From Trichlorobacter ammonificans (GTDB lineage: Bacteria > Desulfobacterota > Desulfuromonadia > Geobacterales > Pseudopelobacteraceae), in assembly GCF_933509905.1 (NCBI RefSeq), contig NZ_OW150024.1, positions 2,530,001 to 2,594,000 of the forward strand: DNA of 64,000 nt. The letters run 5' to 3'. How positions within the stretch are numbered: the stretch's first letter is position 1; each line of letters opens with the position of its first letter. Position numbers and translations under genes: made by a program. Below are positions 8,996-15,426 of the stretch, one piece after another. Under the pieces are notes generated by a model. It searched no databases and was not told where the DNA came from. It saw only the letters and a list, made by a program, of their open reading frames with translations.

Positions 8996-9344
8996 GAGCG
9001 CCCGCGCCCACACCGCCGGCAGCGTGCCCGATGTTGTCCGTTTCCCGGTGGCAAAGCCGGCAAAGGTGTGCTATAAGAGACACCATGTCGAACACCTCCG
9101 AGGTCGGCAGGTATCCATGATCGAGCAGGCTGCGGACATTTCATCGCCCCACCCTCTGGCGGAACGGCCTGACAGCAGAATGCCGGTCGTTTCCGCCGGA
9201 TCATCATGTCACGTTTCGTACTGCGCACCTTCGTGCTTCACCCCATCCCCTTTTGCTATCTATCTCACGTCAACAGCACCATTGAACGAGTCAGCGCCTC
9301 GCATGCGGCGTTGCCGGCAACTCGACCGACAGGAGGAAATATCC
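8996..9344. other. 349-base intergenic stretch, no gene supported
   Basis: The reading frame that spans this region upstream of the ankyrin protein has no ribosome site and reads through low-complexity residues, so I treat it as non-coding. A TATAAG at 9072-9077 could be a -10 element but lacks a convincing -35. No structured RNA family is recognisable. Confidence 0.5.
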
Positions 9345-9767
9345 ATGGAGAATGTCAATGTCAAAGACCGTAACGGCCATACCCCACTGATCAGCGCCTC
9401 CAAGGAAGGACGTGTTGACAGTGTCCTGGATCTGCTCCACCGTGGAGCCGACATCACCGCCTCCAGCGAAAAAGGCAAAACCGCTCTGCATTACGCGGCA
9501 GCCAATGGACAGACCCAGATTGCGAAGATGCTGATTGAAAAGGGAGCCGAAGTCGACGCACGGGACCGTGACGGTCATACCCCGCTGATGCTGGCCGCCA
9601 TTTACGGCTGTAACCAGACGGTACAGGCACTGCTCGAAGCAGGAGCCGACCCCCGTGCAAAGACCAAGAGTGGTAACACGGCGGTCATGTACGCGGAAAA
9701 CAACAGCCATCCCGTAGCCGCAACCTTGCTCAAAAAAGCTGAACGCACCAAACCCGGCAATGCCTGA
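9345..9767 (+). CDS. small ankyrin-repeat protein
   Basis: A 140-residue protein consisting of about four ankyrin repeats and little else. Canonical phrases are DRNGHTPLISASKEGR, KGKTALHYAAANGQ, DRDGHTPLMLAAIYGCN and SGNTAVMYAENN. Such repeats bind other proteins; there is no signal peptide or membrane segment, so it is probably cytosolic. The ATG at 9345 follows a strong AGGAGGAAA. A longer in-frame ORF begins at 8925 inside the previous gene but has no support. It is a single-gene unit closed by the hairpin at 9772-9817. Partner unknown. Confidence 0.85.
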   Translation: MENVNVKDRNGHTPLISASKEGRVDSVLDLLHRGADITASSEKGKTALHYAAANGQTQIAKMLIEKGAEVDARDRDGHTPLMLAAIYGCNQTVQALLEAGADPRAKTKSGNTAVMYAENNSHPVAATLLKKAERTKPGNA

Positions 9768-9771
9768 CTGT

Positions 9772-9817
9772 CGTCCTCCGCGCTTCCGCGTGCTCGTAGC
9801 GGGAGCGCGGAGGGACG
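9772..9817 (+). terminator. intrinsic terminator of the ankyrin gene
   Basis: Long GC-rich inverted repeat starting five bases after the ankyrin stop: CGTCCTCCGCGCTTCCGC against GCGGGAGCGCGGAGGGACG, with a bulge and a 9-base loop, followed by TCTTCATTT. Confidence 0.6.
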
Positions 9818-9932
9818 TCTTCATTTCGCCCCCGGCGCACCACGGTCTGATCAACTACCCGCCGGAAGCGACCGATAGCGGTTGCCTCCGGCCTTTTACA
9901 CGAACCATGCTGTTTTCGAGGAGAGTTGTTTG

Positions 9933-10496
9933 ATGGTCAGTACGTCCGACTTCAAAAAAGGTATCGTCGTACAGTTGGATGGCGCCCCCTGCCTGATTCT
10001 GGATGTCGTGTTCCAGTCTCCTACGGCACGTGGCGCCAACACCATGGTCAAGACCCGCTACCGCAACCTGCTCACCGCCCAGGTGCTCGACCGTACCTTC
10101 CGCTCCGGCGACAAGGTCGACGAGGCCGACTTCGAGCGTCACAAGGGGCAGTATCTTTACGCCGATGGTGGGCGGGGCGTTTTCATGGACCTGGAAACGT
10201 TTGAACAGTTCGAAATGGAGGAGGAGGCATTCTCAGCCCTTGCCCCCTACCTGCTGGACGGCACGGAGGTAACGCTGGGACTCTTCGAGGGCCGACTGGT
10301 CACCACGGAGCTTCCGCTGACCGTTGAACTGACCGTTACCGAAACCGCACCGGTCATCAAGCATGCCACGGCCACCGCCGAAAACAAGGACGCCATCCTT
10401 GAGACCGGCCTGAAGCTCAAGGTTCCCGCCTACCTGGAAACCGGGCAGCGCATCAAGGTTGATACCCGTGACGGACGCTTCATCGGCAGAGTGTGA
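9933..10496 (+). CDS. yeiP: EF-P-like translation factor of the YeiP/EfpL type
   Basis: A 187-residue, three-domain elongation factor P paralogue that relieves ribosome stalling at proline-containing and related motifs. The loop that enters the peptidyl-transferase centre reads QSPTARGAN, with Arg at about residue 33 where classical EF-P has PGKG and a modified Lys. I recall this 'SPTARGA' loop as diagnostic of E. coli YeiP, recently renamed EfpL. The C-terminal KVPAYLETGQRIKVDT matches the EF-P OB domain. The ATG at 9933 has GAGGAGAG eight bases upstream; an in-frame ATG at 9882 is unsupported. No modification enzyme lies nearby and it is a single-gene unit. A canonical efp should exist elsewhere. 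Confidence 0.85.
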   Translation: MVSTSDFKKGIVVQLDGAPCLILDVVFQSPTARGANTMVKTRYRNLLTAQVLDRTFRSGDKVDEADFERHKGQYLYADGGRGVFMDLETFEQFEMEEEAFSALAPYLLDGTEVTLGLFEGRLVTTELPLTVELTVTETAPVIKHATATAENKDAILETGLKLKVPAYLETGQRIKVDTRDGRFIGRV

Positions 10497-10527
10497 GCCG
10501 ATTAGCGCCTTCCGTGCCTGAAATAGC

Positions 10528-10557
10528 TTGACACCTGCCGTAAAATACCGGTAAGTT
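10528..10557 (+). promoter_or_regulatory. putative sigma70-type promoter of the tRNA gene
   Basis: TTGACA (10528-10533) and TAAGTT (10552-10557) with an 18-base spacer; the expected start near 10564 is about ten bases before the mature tRNA. Confidence 0.5.
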
Positions 10558-10572
10558 TCAATCTTCCTGCAG

Positions 10573-10649
10573 GGGCCTATAGCTCAGTTGGCTAGAGCCA
10601 CCGGCTCATAACCGGTTGGTCCCAGGTTCGAGTCCTGGTGGGCCCACCA
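10573..10649 (+). tRNA. tRNA with anticodon CAU, probably tRNA-Ile2
   Basis: A 77-base cloverleaf with encoded CCA. The acceptor GGGCCTA pairs with TGGGCCC, the D arm is GCTC..GAGC, the anticodon stem ACCGG/CCGGT closes the loop CTCATAA (anticodon 10607-10609), and the T arm is CCAGG-TTCGAGT-CCTGG. CAU can mean elongator Met, initiator Met or Ile2 (C34 converted to lysidine by TilS). The GGCTCATAACC anticodon arm and the GGGCC acceptor resemble bacterial Ile2 and Ile tRNAs more than Met, and the initiator is excluded by the paired first base. Ile2 is my preferred but not certain call. Confidence 0.9.
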
Positions 10650-10722
10650 TTTACTAACCAAGCATGACAGAGGACCGGATGCGGTCAGATCACACCAACC
10701 CTTCATTGTTCCCTCACCGTTC

Positions 10723-10755
10723 AAAGAGTGCATGCCATCGGGGTGCACTCTTTTT
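10723..10755 (+). terminator. intrinsic terminator after the tRNA
   Basis: Perfect 10-bp stem AAAGAGTGCA (10723-10732) / TGCACTCTTT (10744-10753) with an 11-base loop and a T run. It covers an in-frame upstream ATG (10728) of the next gene, supporting the later start at 10767. Confidence 0.75.
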
Positions 10756-10766
10756 GTTTCCGCTCC

Positions 10767-11897
10767 ATGAACGCACCAAAAGTTTCTGACATCATTGGAA
10801 TAATCAACAAAAAATTTCCATTTGCCCTGGCCGAGCAGTGGGATAACACCGGATTCCAACTGGGGGACGCTGCAGCACCGGCCGACAGCATCATGGTAGC
10901 GCTTGATCCGCTACCGTCAGTCATCGAGCAGGCGCTCGCCAACCAGTGTCGCCTGCTGATCACCCACCATCCCCTCATTTTCTCCCCACTTCGCCAAATC
11001 ACGACTGCCACCGCCATCGGCCGCTTACTGCTGAGAGCCGCAACCGGCGGCCTTGCCCTGCTGTCGATGCACACCAACTACGACATTGCCCGGGACGGCC
11101 TCAATGATCTCCTGGCGGCGCGTATCGGACTGCAGGATATACGTCCGCTGAAAATCACCGGCCATGACGAGCTGGTAAAATTTGTCGTATTCGTACCAAC
11201 TGACCACCTGGAAGCGGTGCGGGAGGCACTGTTCGAGCACGCCGCGTCGCTGGGGAACTACCGTAACTGCTCCTTTGCCGCTTCCGGAACCGGTACCTTT
11301 CTGCCCCTTGCCGGAGCACAGCCGGCATTCGGCAGTGTCGGCGCCTTGGAAGCGGTTGCCGAGCACCGTCTTGAACTACTGGTGCACAAGGATCGGCTCC
11401 CCCGCCTGATTCGCACCCTCCGTTCGGTTCACCCCTATGAAGAGCCGGCGTTTGACAGCTATCCCCTGCTGAACAATGCCCCTGTCGTCGGACTCGGACG
11501 GATCGGAACCCTCGCCGAGCCCCAACACCTGGAGGCACTGGCACAGCAGGTTGCACGGGACTTGGGGTGCCCCACCGTGCGCACCGTTGGTGACCCGTCC
11601 CGTCCGGTCCGCACCGTTGCCGTCTGTGGCGGCAGTGGCGCCTCTTTGCTGCGGGAAGCGGCTCGTGCGGGTGCGGACGTGCTCATTACGGGCGATGTCA
11701 AGTACCACGACGCCCGTGAGGCCCAAACGCTGGGTGTAGCCCTGCTTGATGCGGGACACTTCGGCACGGAACGCCTGATGGTTGCCGCAGTGACATCCTT
11801 TCTCGAAGATTCCCTTGCCCGCAACGGGTTTGCCGCCGTGGTCACGGCGGCAAACACTGAAACCGATCCGTTCACCACGGTTCAGGCCTCGCCATAA
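10767..11897 (+). CDS. NIF3-like dinuclear metal-centre protein
   Basis: A 376-residue member of the NIF3/YbgI/YqfO family, which binds two metal ions; some are annotated as GTP cyclohydrolase I type 2, but the true role is unsettled. LLITHHPLIFSP in the N-terminal half and DAGHFGTE near the end carry the metal-ligand His and Glu residues. Between them (about 125-230) is the inserted PII/CutA-like domain of the long YqfO form, with HPYEEPAFDSYPL. The start at 10767 (MNAPKVSDII) is chosen because the longer frame begins inside the upstream terminator. There is no strong ribosome site. It precedes the zinc-ribbon gene by 26 bases, probably one operon. Confidence 0.88.
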   Translation: MNAPKVSDIIGIINKKFPFALAEQWDNTGFQLGDAAAPADSIMVALDPLPSVIEQALANQCRLLITHHPLIFSPLRQITTATAIGRLLLRAATGGLALLSMHTNYDIARDGLNDLLAARIGLQDIRPLKITGHDELVKFVVFVPTDHLEAVREALFEHAASLGNYRNCSFAASGTGTFLPLAGAQPAFGSVGALEAVAEHRLELLVHKDRLPRLIRTLRSVHPYEEPAFDSYPLLNNAPVVGLGRIGTLAEPQHLEALAQQVARDLGCPTVRTVGDPSRPVRTVAVCGGSGASLLREAARAGADVLITGDVKYHDAREAQTLGVALLDAGHFGTERLMVAAVTSFLEDSLARNGFAAVVTAANTETDPFTTVQASP

Positions 11898-11923
11898 ACC
11901 GGCATCACCACGAAGGAGAAGCA

Positions 11924-12643
11924 ATGAAAAAGAAACTGTCCCTGTTGGAAGAGCTGCAGACCCTTGACCGCACCATTGACGACAAGTGTCTTGCCCAGAC
12001 AGCGCTGCGTGCAGAAATTGCCGGGAATGAGCAGGACGTCGCTGCCTTCAGACAGGCACACGAAACGAACCTGGCGCAGATGGCCGACCTCGAACGCCAG
12101 AAGAACGAGCTGGAAAACGCGCTGGCAACGGAGCTGGACAACATCAAGCGCTCGGAATCCCACGTCAAGGAGATTCGGACCAACAAGGAGTTTCAAGCGG
12201 TCGGCCGTGAGATCAGTACCGCCCGCAAGCAGGTCGGGGAGCTGGAGGAGCAGATCCTTGGCCTCACGACACGTACTGACGAACTACGCGCCGTTCTGGA
12301 GGCCCAGCAGGCCGAACTGCTGTCTCGCGAGGAAAGCGGCAGGGCTGTTGCCACCGAGAAGAGCGACATGATCGATTCACTGCAACGCGAAGTTGACGCC
12401 GCAACCGCCGGCCGGGAGGCGATCGTCAGCCAGCTTCCCGCGAACCTGGTCCGGCGGTACCAGCAGCTGCGCGAACAGCGACGCGGCCAAGCACTGGCCG
12501 AAGTGCAGGGCGGCTCCTGCCTGGGGTGCAACATGCACCTGCCGCCGCAACTCTACAATACCCTGTTCAGGGGTGACGAACTGCTGTTCTGTCCCCACTG
12601 CCAGCGGATACTGATTCTCAAGCAGGAACAAGCGCAACAATAG
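11924..12643 (+). CDS. coiled-coil protein with C-terminal C4 zinc ribbon (DUF164-like)
   Basis: A 239-residue cytosolic protein. Residues about 5-190 are a long heptad-rich coiled coil (many Glu, Gln, Leu, Lys). The C-terminus has a zinc ribbon with CLGC and CPHC pairs about 25 residues apart. This matches the conserved bacterial family with a putative zinc ribbon, often encoded next to NIF3 homologues as here; its molecular role is unclear, with nucleic-acid or ribosome association suggested only by the fold. AAGGAGAAGC precedes the ATG. The RNase P RNA starts five bases after its stop, so both may share a transcript or the rnpB promoter may lie within this gene. Confidence 0.82.
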   Translation: MKKKLSLLEELQTLDRTIDDKCLAQTALRAEIAGNEQDVAAFRQAHETNLAQMADLERQKNELENALATELDNIKRSESHVKEIRTNKEFQAVGREISTARKQVGELEEQILGLTTRTDELRAVLEAQQAELLSREESGRAVATEKSDMIDSLQREVDAATAGREAIVSQLPANLVRRYQQLREQRRGQALAEVQGGSCLGCNMHLPPQLYNTLFRGDELLFCPHCQRILILKQEQAQQ

Positions 12644-12647
12644 AAAG

Positions 12648-13025
12648 ATTGGCTGGAGCAGGACAGACGATCGCTGCCGCTGCACGGCGGTGGAGGAAAG
12701 TCCGGGCTCCGCAGGGCAAGGCGCTGGATAACGTCCAGCGGGGGCGACCCCAGGGAAAGTGCCACAGAGAGAAGTCCGCCTGTCACGACAGGTAAGGGTG
12801 AAAGGGTGAGGTAAGAGCTCACCGGGTTCGGCGGTGACGTCGAATGCCAGGTAAACCCCGCCAGGAGCAAGATCGAATAGGGAGACGTCAAGGGTGGCCC
12901 GCCCGTGTCTCCGGGTTGATCGCTCGAGGTCGTCGGTAACGGCGATCCCAGATGAATGATCGTCACCCGCTGACGGGTAACCGTCCGCGGGAACAGAACC
13001 CGGCTTACGGACTGCTCCAGCCAAT
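12648..13025 (+). ncRNA. rnpB: RNase P RNA, bacterial class A
   Basis: Catalytic RNA of RNase P, which cuts tRNA 5' leaders. The ends pair perfectly as helix P1 (ATTGGCTGGAGCAG at 12648, CTGCTCCAGCCAAT ending at 13025). Internal landmarks are GGAGGAAAGTCCGGGCTCC, CAGGGAAAGTGCCACAGAGA, GGTAAACCCC and the ending GAACAGAACCCGGCTTA. Length of about 378 bases is typical. No terminator is obvious before the next gene. Confidence 0.97.
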
Positions 13026-13061
13026 AACGTTTCTACCACCTACGAAAACAAGGGATTCATC

Positions 13062-13412
13062 ATGGCCATAGCAAACGACCTCGTCCTGGTGCATGTCGAC
13101 GACAAGCCGGGGTTTTACGCACGTATCGAAGACATTACCCCCGACGTCAAGCCGGGCTGGTGGCAGGTCAAGCTGCTGGTGCTGACCTTTCCGTTGCAGG
13201 TTTTTACCTGGATACTTGACGACAACCAGCTTGAGGGACACCCCTTCACCATGGGCGGCACCCCGTTGCAACTGGAAAAGCTGATTTCCCCCGTTGAAAA
13301 AGAGCTGCCGCCCCCCCTGGACGCACCGGAAGTCCCCGTGAAACAGGCCCCTGCAGGCAGCAGCAAAGTGGTGTCCCTGGCGGAACGCCGAAAGAAGCAG
13401 CCGCACACCTGA
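13062..13412 (+). CDS. conserved-looking hypothetical protein (116 aa)
   Basis: I do not recognise a named domain. The first 80 residues are compact and hydrophobic with aromatic residues (PGWWQVKLLVLTFPLQVFTW, then HPFTMGGTPLQLEKL), and look like a small beta-rich domain. The last 35 are Pro/Ala-rich and then basic (SLAERRKKQPHT), probably disordered. There is no signal peptide. AAGGGAT lies about nine bases before the ATG. It lies between rnpB and the dcw operon and ends at the terminator at 13425. Good codon structure and ribosome site make it a real gene; function unknown. Confidence 0.75.
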   Translation: MAIANDLVLVHVDDKPGFYARIEDITPDVKPGWWQVKLLVLTFPLQVFTWILDDNQLEGHPFTMGGTPLQLEKLISPVEKELPPPLDAPEVPVKQAPAGSSKVVSLAERRKKQPHT

Positions 13413-13424
13413 TCCCCCTTCAGG

Positions 13425-13449
13425 CGCCTCCGTTCAGCGGGGGCGTTTT
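13425..13449 (+). terminator. intrinsic terminator before the dcw operon
   Basis: CGCCTCCG (13425-13432) / CGGGGGCG (13438-13445) stem with a 5-base loop, followed by TTTT; it insulates the dcw operon from upstream transcription. Confidence 0.65.
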
Positions 13450-13542
13450 CCGTTCGCTCCACCTCCTTGCTGCAGCCCCCATACTGCCGAAACCCAGCCC
13501 CTCCGCCGTCACAGCCGCTGTGGAAACAATGCCGTTTTGTGC

Positions 13543-13570
13543 TTGACAGCCTCTTGCCCTCTGCTATAGT
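13543..13570 (+). promoter_or_regulatory. promoter of the dcw (mraZ) operon
   Basis: Consensus -35 TTGACA (13543-13548) and -10 TATAGT (13565-13570) with a 16-base spacer. Start is expected near 13577, giving a leader of about 45 bases that consists almost wholly of the MraZ boxes. Confidence 0.8.
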
Positions 13571-13580
13571 TTGCCCCGAA

Positions 13581-13620
13581 GTGGAAAAAAGTGGGAAATT
13601 TTGGCATAACGTGGAAAATC
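13581..13620 (+). promoter_or_regulatory. four tandem MraZ-binding 10-bp repeats
   Basis: Four consecutive 10-mers, GTGGAAAAAA, GTGGGAAATT, TTGGCATAAC, GTGGAAAATC, each starting GTGG or TTGG, one helical turn apart. Known MraZ binds direct repeats of a GTGGG-type box upstream of its own operon. Here they lie between the expected transcription start and the ATG, so bound MraZ should block RNA polymerase. Three boxes match well; the third is weaker. Confidence 0.85.
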
Positions 13621-13621
13621 T

Positions 13622-14101
13622 ATGTTCAGCGGCGAATGCCTGACAACCATCGACAGCAAAGGGCGCACCAGCATTCCGGCTAAATTCCGGGACGTGTTGC
13701 TGCAGGCTTTCGGCGACGAACGGTTTGTCATTACGAAATCATCGCCGGTGGATTTCGACGACGGCAGCTTTGGCCGCGGACTTTCGGTCTACCCTCTCAG
13801 GGAATGGCGCGACGTGGAACGCCGCATACAGACCAATGAAGACGGTTTTGCTCTTGCCCAACTGAACAGCCTGAAGCGCTTGGTGCTGGGGCCGGCTCAG
13901 GAGTGTTGTCCGGACAAGCTGGGACGGGTGCTGATCCCGCCATCCCTGCGTCTCCATGCCGAGCTGGAGCGGGATCTCTACCTGGTCGGCATGGGCAAGC
14001 GCTTTGATGTCTGGTCGCGTGAAACCTATGCCCGCGTCAACAGCCAGGATGAACGCAACTTCCCGCAGGATTCCGCGGCACTGGCCGCCATCGGTCTGTA
14101 G
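13622..14101 (+). CDS. mraZ: transcriptional regulator MraZ
   Basis: First gene of the division/cell wall operon: a DNA-binding autorepressor built of two AbrB-like SpoVT folds that assembles into rings. The 159 residues contain the opening [20 protein letters not shown], where the conserved DxKGR motif is seen, and a second copy, [10 protein letters not shown], near residue 100, the expected duplicated half. The ATG directly follows the last of four MraZ boxes; only a weak GTGGA serves as ribosome site, so repressor binding and translation initiation share sequence in the leader. Two bases separate it from rsmH. Confidence 0.95.
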   Translation: MFSGECLTTIDSKGRTSIPAKFRDVLLQAFGDERFVITKSSPVDFDDGSFGRGLSVYPLREWRDVERRIQTNEDGFALAQLNSLKRLVLGPAQECCPDKLGRVLIPPSLRLHAELERDLYLVGMGKRFDVWSRETYARVNSQDERNFPQDSAALAAIGL

Positions 14102-14103
14102 TC

Positions 14104-15042
14104 GTGGCCTCCTTTCAACACAGGTCGGTCATGGCGGCTGAGGTTCTGCAGCATCTCGCCCCCCGCTCTGGCGGCATGTATGTTGACGGCACCCTGGGCG
14201 GCGGCGGACACAGCGAACAGCTCCTTGAAGCCAGCGCCCCCGATGGCAGGGTACTCGGCATTGACCGGGATCCGGCCGCACTGGCGGCTGCCGGGGAGCG
14301 TCTCAACCGTTTCGGCGACCGCTTCCATTCGGTCCGGGGTAGCTTCGGCAACCTGGCGGAGATTCTGCGCCAGGCAGGTATCGGAGCCATCGACGGCTTC
14401 CTGCTGGACCTGGGCGTTTCCTCCCACCAACTGGACAGCCCGGAACGGGGGTTCAGCTTCCGCACTAACGGCCCCCTGGATATGCGGATGGACCCTGCGG
14501 CGGGCGAGAGTGCCGCTGAACTGGTCAACCGGGCGTCGGAGCAGGAGCTGGAACGGATCATCCGTGACTACGGCGAAGAGCGCTGGGCACGCAAGATCGC
14601 AACACGGATCGTTGCCGCTCGGAGCGAGCGGGCATTTACCTCAACCCTCGAACTGGCGGAGCTGGTCGAAAGGACCATTCCGCGCCGGTTTCACGAGGAG
14701 CGTATTCACCCCGCCACCCGTACCTTTCAGGCACTGCGGATGGCGGTCAACAGCGAATTGGAGCAGGTACGGCAGGGGGTGGTGGCCGGCATCGAGCTGC
14801 TGGCCCCGGGAGGACGTCTGGTGGTGATTTCCTTCCACTCCCTTGAGGACCGGATCGTCAAGCAGTTGTTCCGGGAAGCGGCAACCGGCTGCGTTTGTCC
14901 TCCCCGCTTTCCGCACTGCACCTGTGGCAGAACGCCGCGGGGACGTCTGATCACCGGCAAGCCGGTTATCGCCGGAACCGAGGAGCGCAGCGAGAACCCG
15001 CGCGCACGGAGTGCAAAGCTGAGAGCCCTGGAAAAACTCTGA
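14104..15042 (+). CDS. rsmH: 16S rRNA (cytosine-1402-N4)-methyltransferase RsmH
   Basis: SAM-dependent N4-methylation of C1402 in the 16S rRNA decoding site (older name MraW). The 312-residue protein has the SAM-binding [11 protein letters not shown] motif near residue 25, [14 protein letters not shown] near 100, and the family's [13 protein letters not shown] near 245, followed by a Cys/Arg-rich tail. It starts GTG (gtggcctcctttcaac, 14104), two bases after mraZ stops, so it is translated from the same message. Normal length and position in the dcw cluster. Confidence 0.95.
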   Translation: MASFQHRSVMAAEVLQHLAPRSGGMYVDGTLGGGGHSEQLLEASAPDGRVLGIDRDPAALAAAGERLNRFGDRFHSVRGSFGNLAEILRQAGIGAIDGFLLDLGVSSHQLDSPERGFSFRTNGPLDMRMDPAAGESAAELVNRASEQELERIIRDYGEERWARKIATRIVAARSERAFTSTLELAELVERTIPRRFHEERIHPATRTFQALRMAVNSELEQVRQGVVAGIELLAPGGRLVVISFHSLEDRIVKQLFREAATGCVCPPRFPHCTCGRTPRGRLITGKPVIAGTEERSENPRARSAKLRALEKL

Positions 15043-15054
15043 CAGGAGGCGCCG

Positions 15055-15396
15055 ATGGGCACCGCAAAAACCGATTATGGCAAAGTACTGCTGCCTCAGC
15101 AGGTTGGTCGCGGGTTTTCCGTCCGCCGGCTGGATGTTGCCCGTTTCCTGATGATCTGCATGATCCTGTTGACCATCGTTTCCATTTTTCACGTCTGGTC
15201 CCGCTTTCGCCTGATAGAGCTGAACCTCCAGGTGAGCGAGGCAAGCCGCAAACTGAAGAGTCTCGAACAGGAGCAGAAACAACTGCAACTGGAGGTGGCG
15301 TCGCTGAAAACACCGGCCAGGATCGAGACCATTGCCAAACGGGATCTTGGCATGGCCGTCCCCCGGGAAGAACAGATCATCCTGGTCCGGGAATAA
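15055..15396 (+). CDS. ftsL: cell division protein FtsL
   Basis: Small bitopic division protein that, with FtsQ and FtsB, activates FtsW-FtsI septal peptidoglycan synthesis. The 113 residues show a short cytoplasmic N-terminus, one membrane helix (about 30-50, FLMICMILLTIVSIFHVW) and a periplasmic leucine-zipper-like coiled coil (about 55-90) ending in the typical TPARIETIAKRDLGM segment. Sequence is poorly conserved in this family, so the call rests on size, topology, that terminal motif and the place between rsmH and ftsI. AGGAGG precedes the ATG. Confidence 0.88.
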   Translation: MGTAKTDYGKVLLPQQVGRGFSVRRLDVARFLMICMILLTIVSIFHVWSRFRLIELNLQVSEASRKLKSLEQEQKQLQLEVASLKTPARIETIAKRDLGMAVPREEQIILVRE

Positions 15397-15426
15397 CGCA
15401 CCCATCGCCCGACAGGGGAGCACGCA

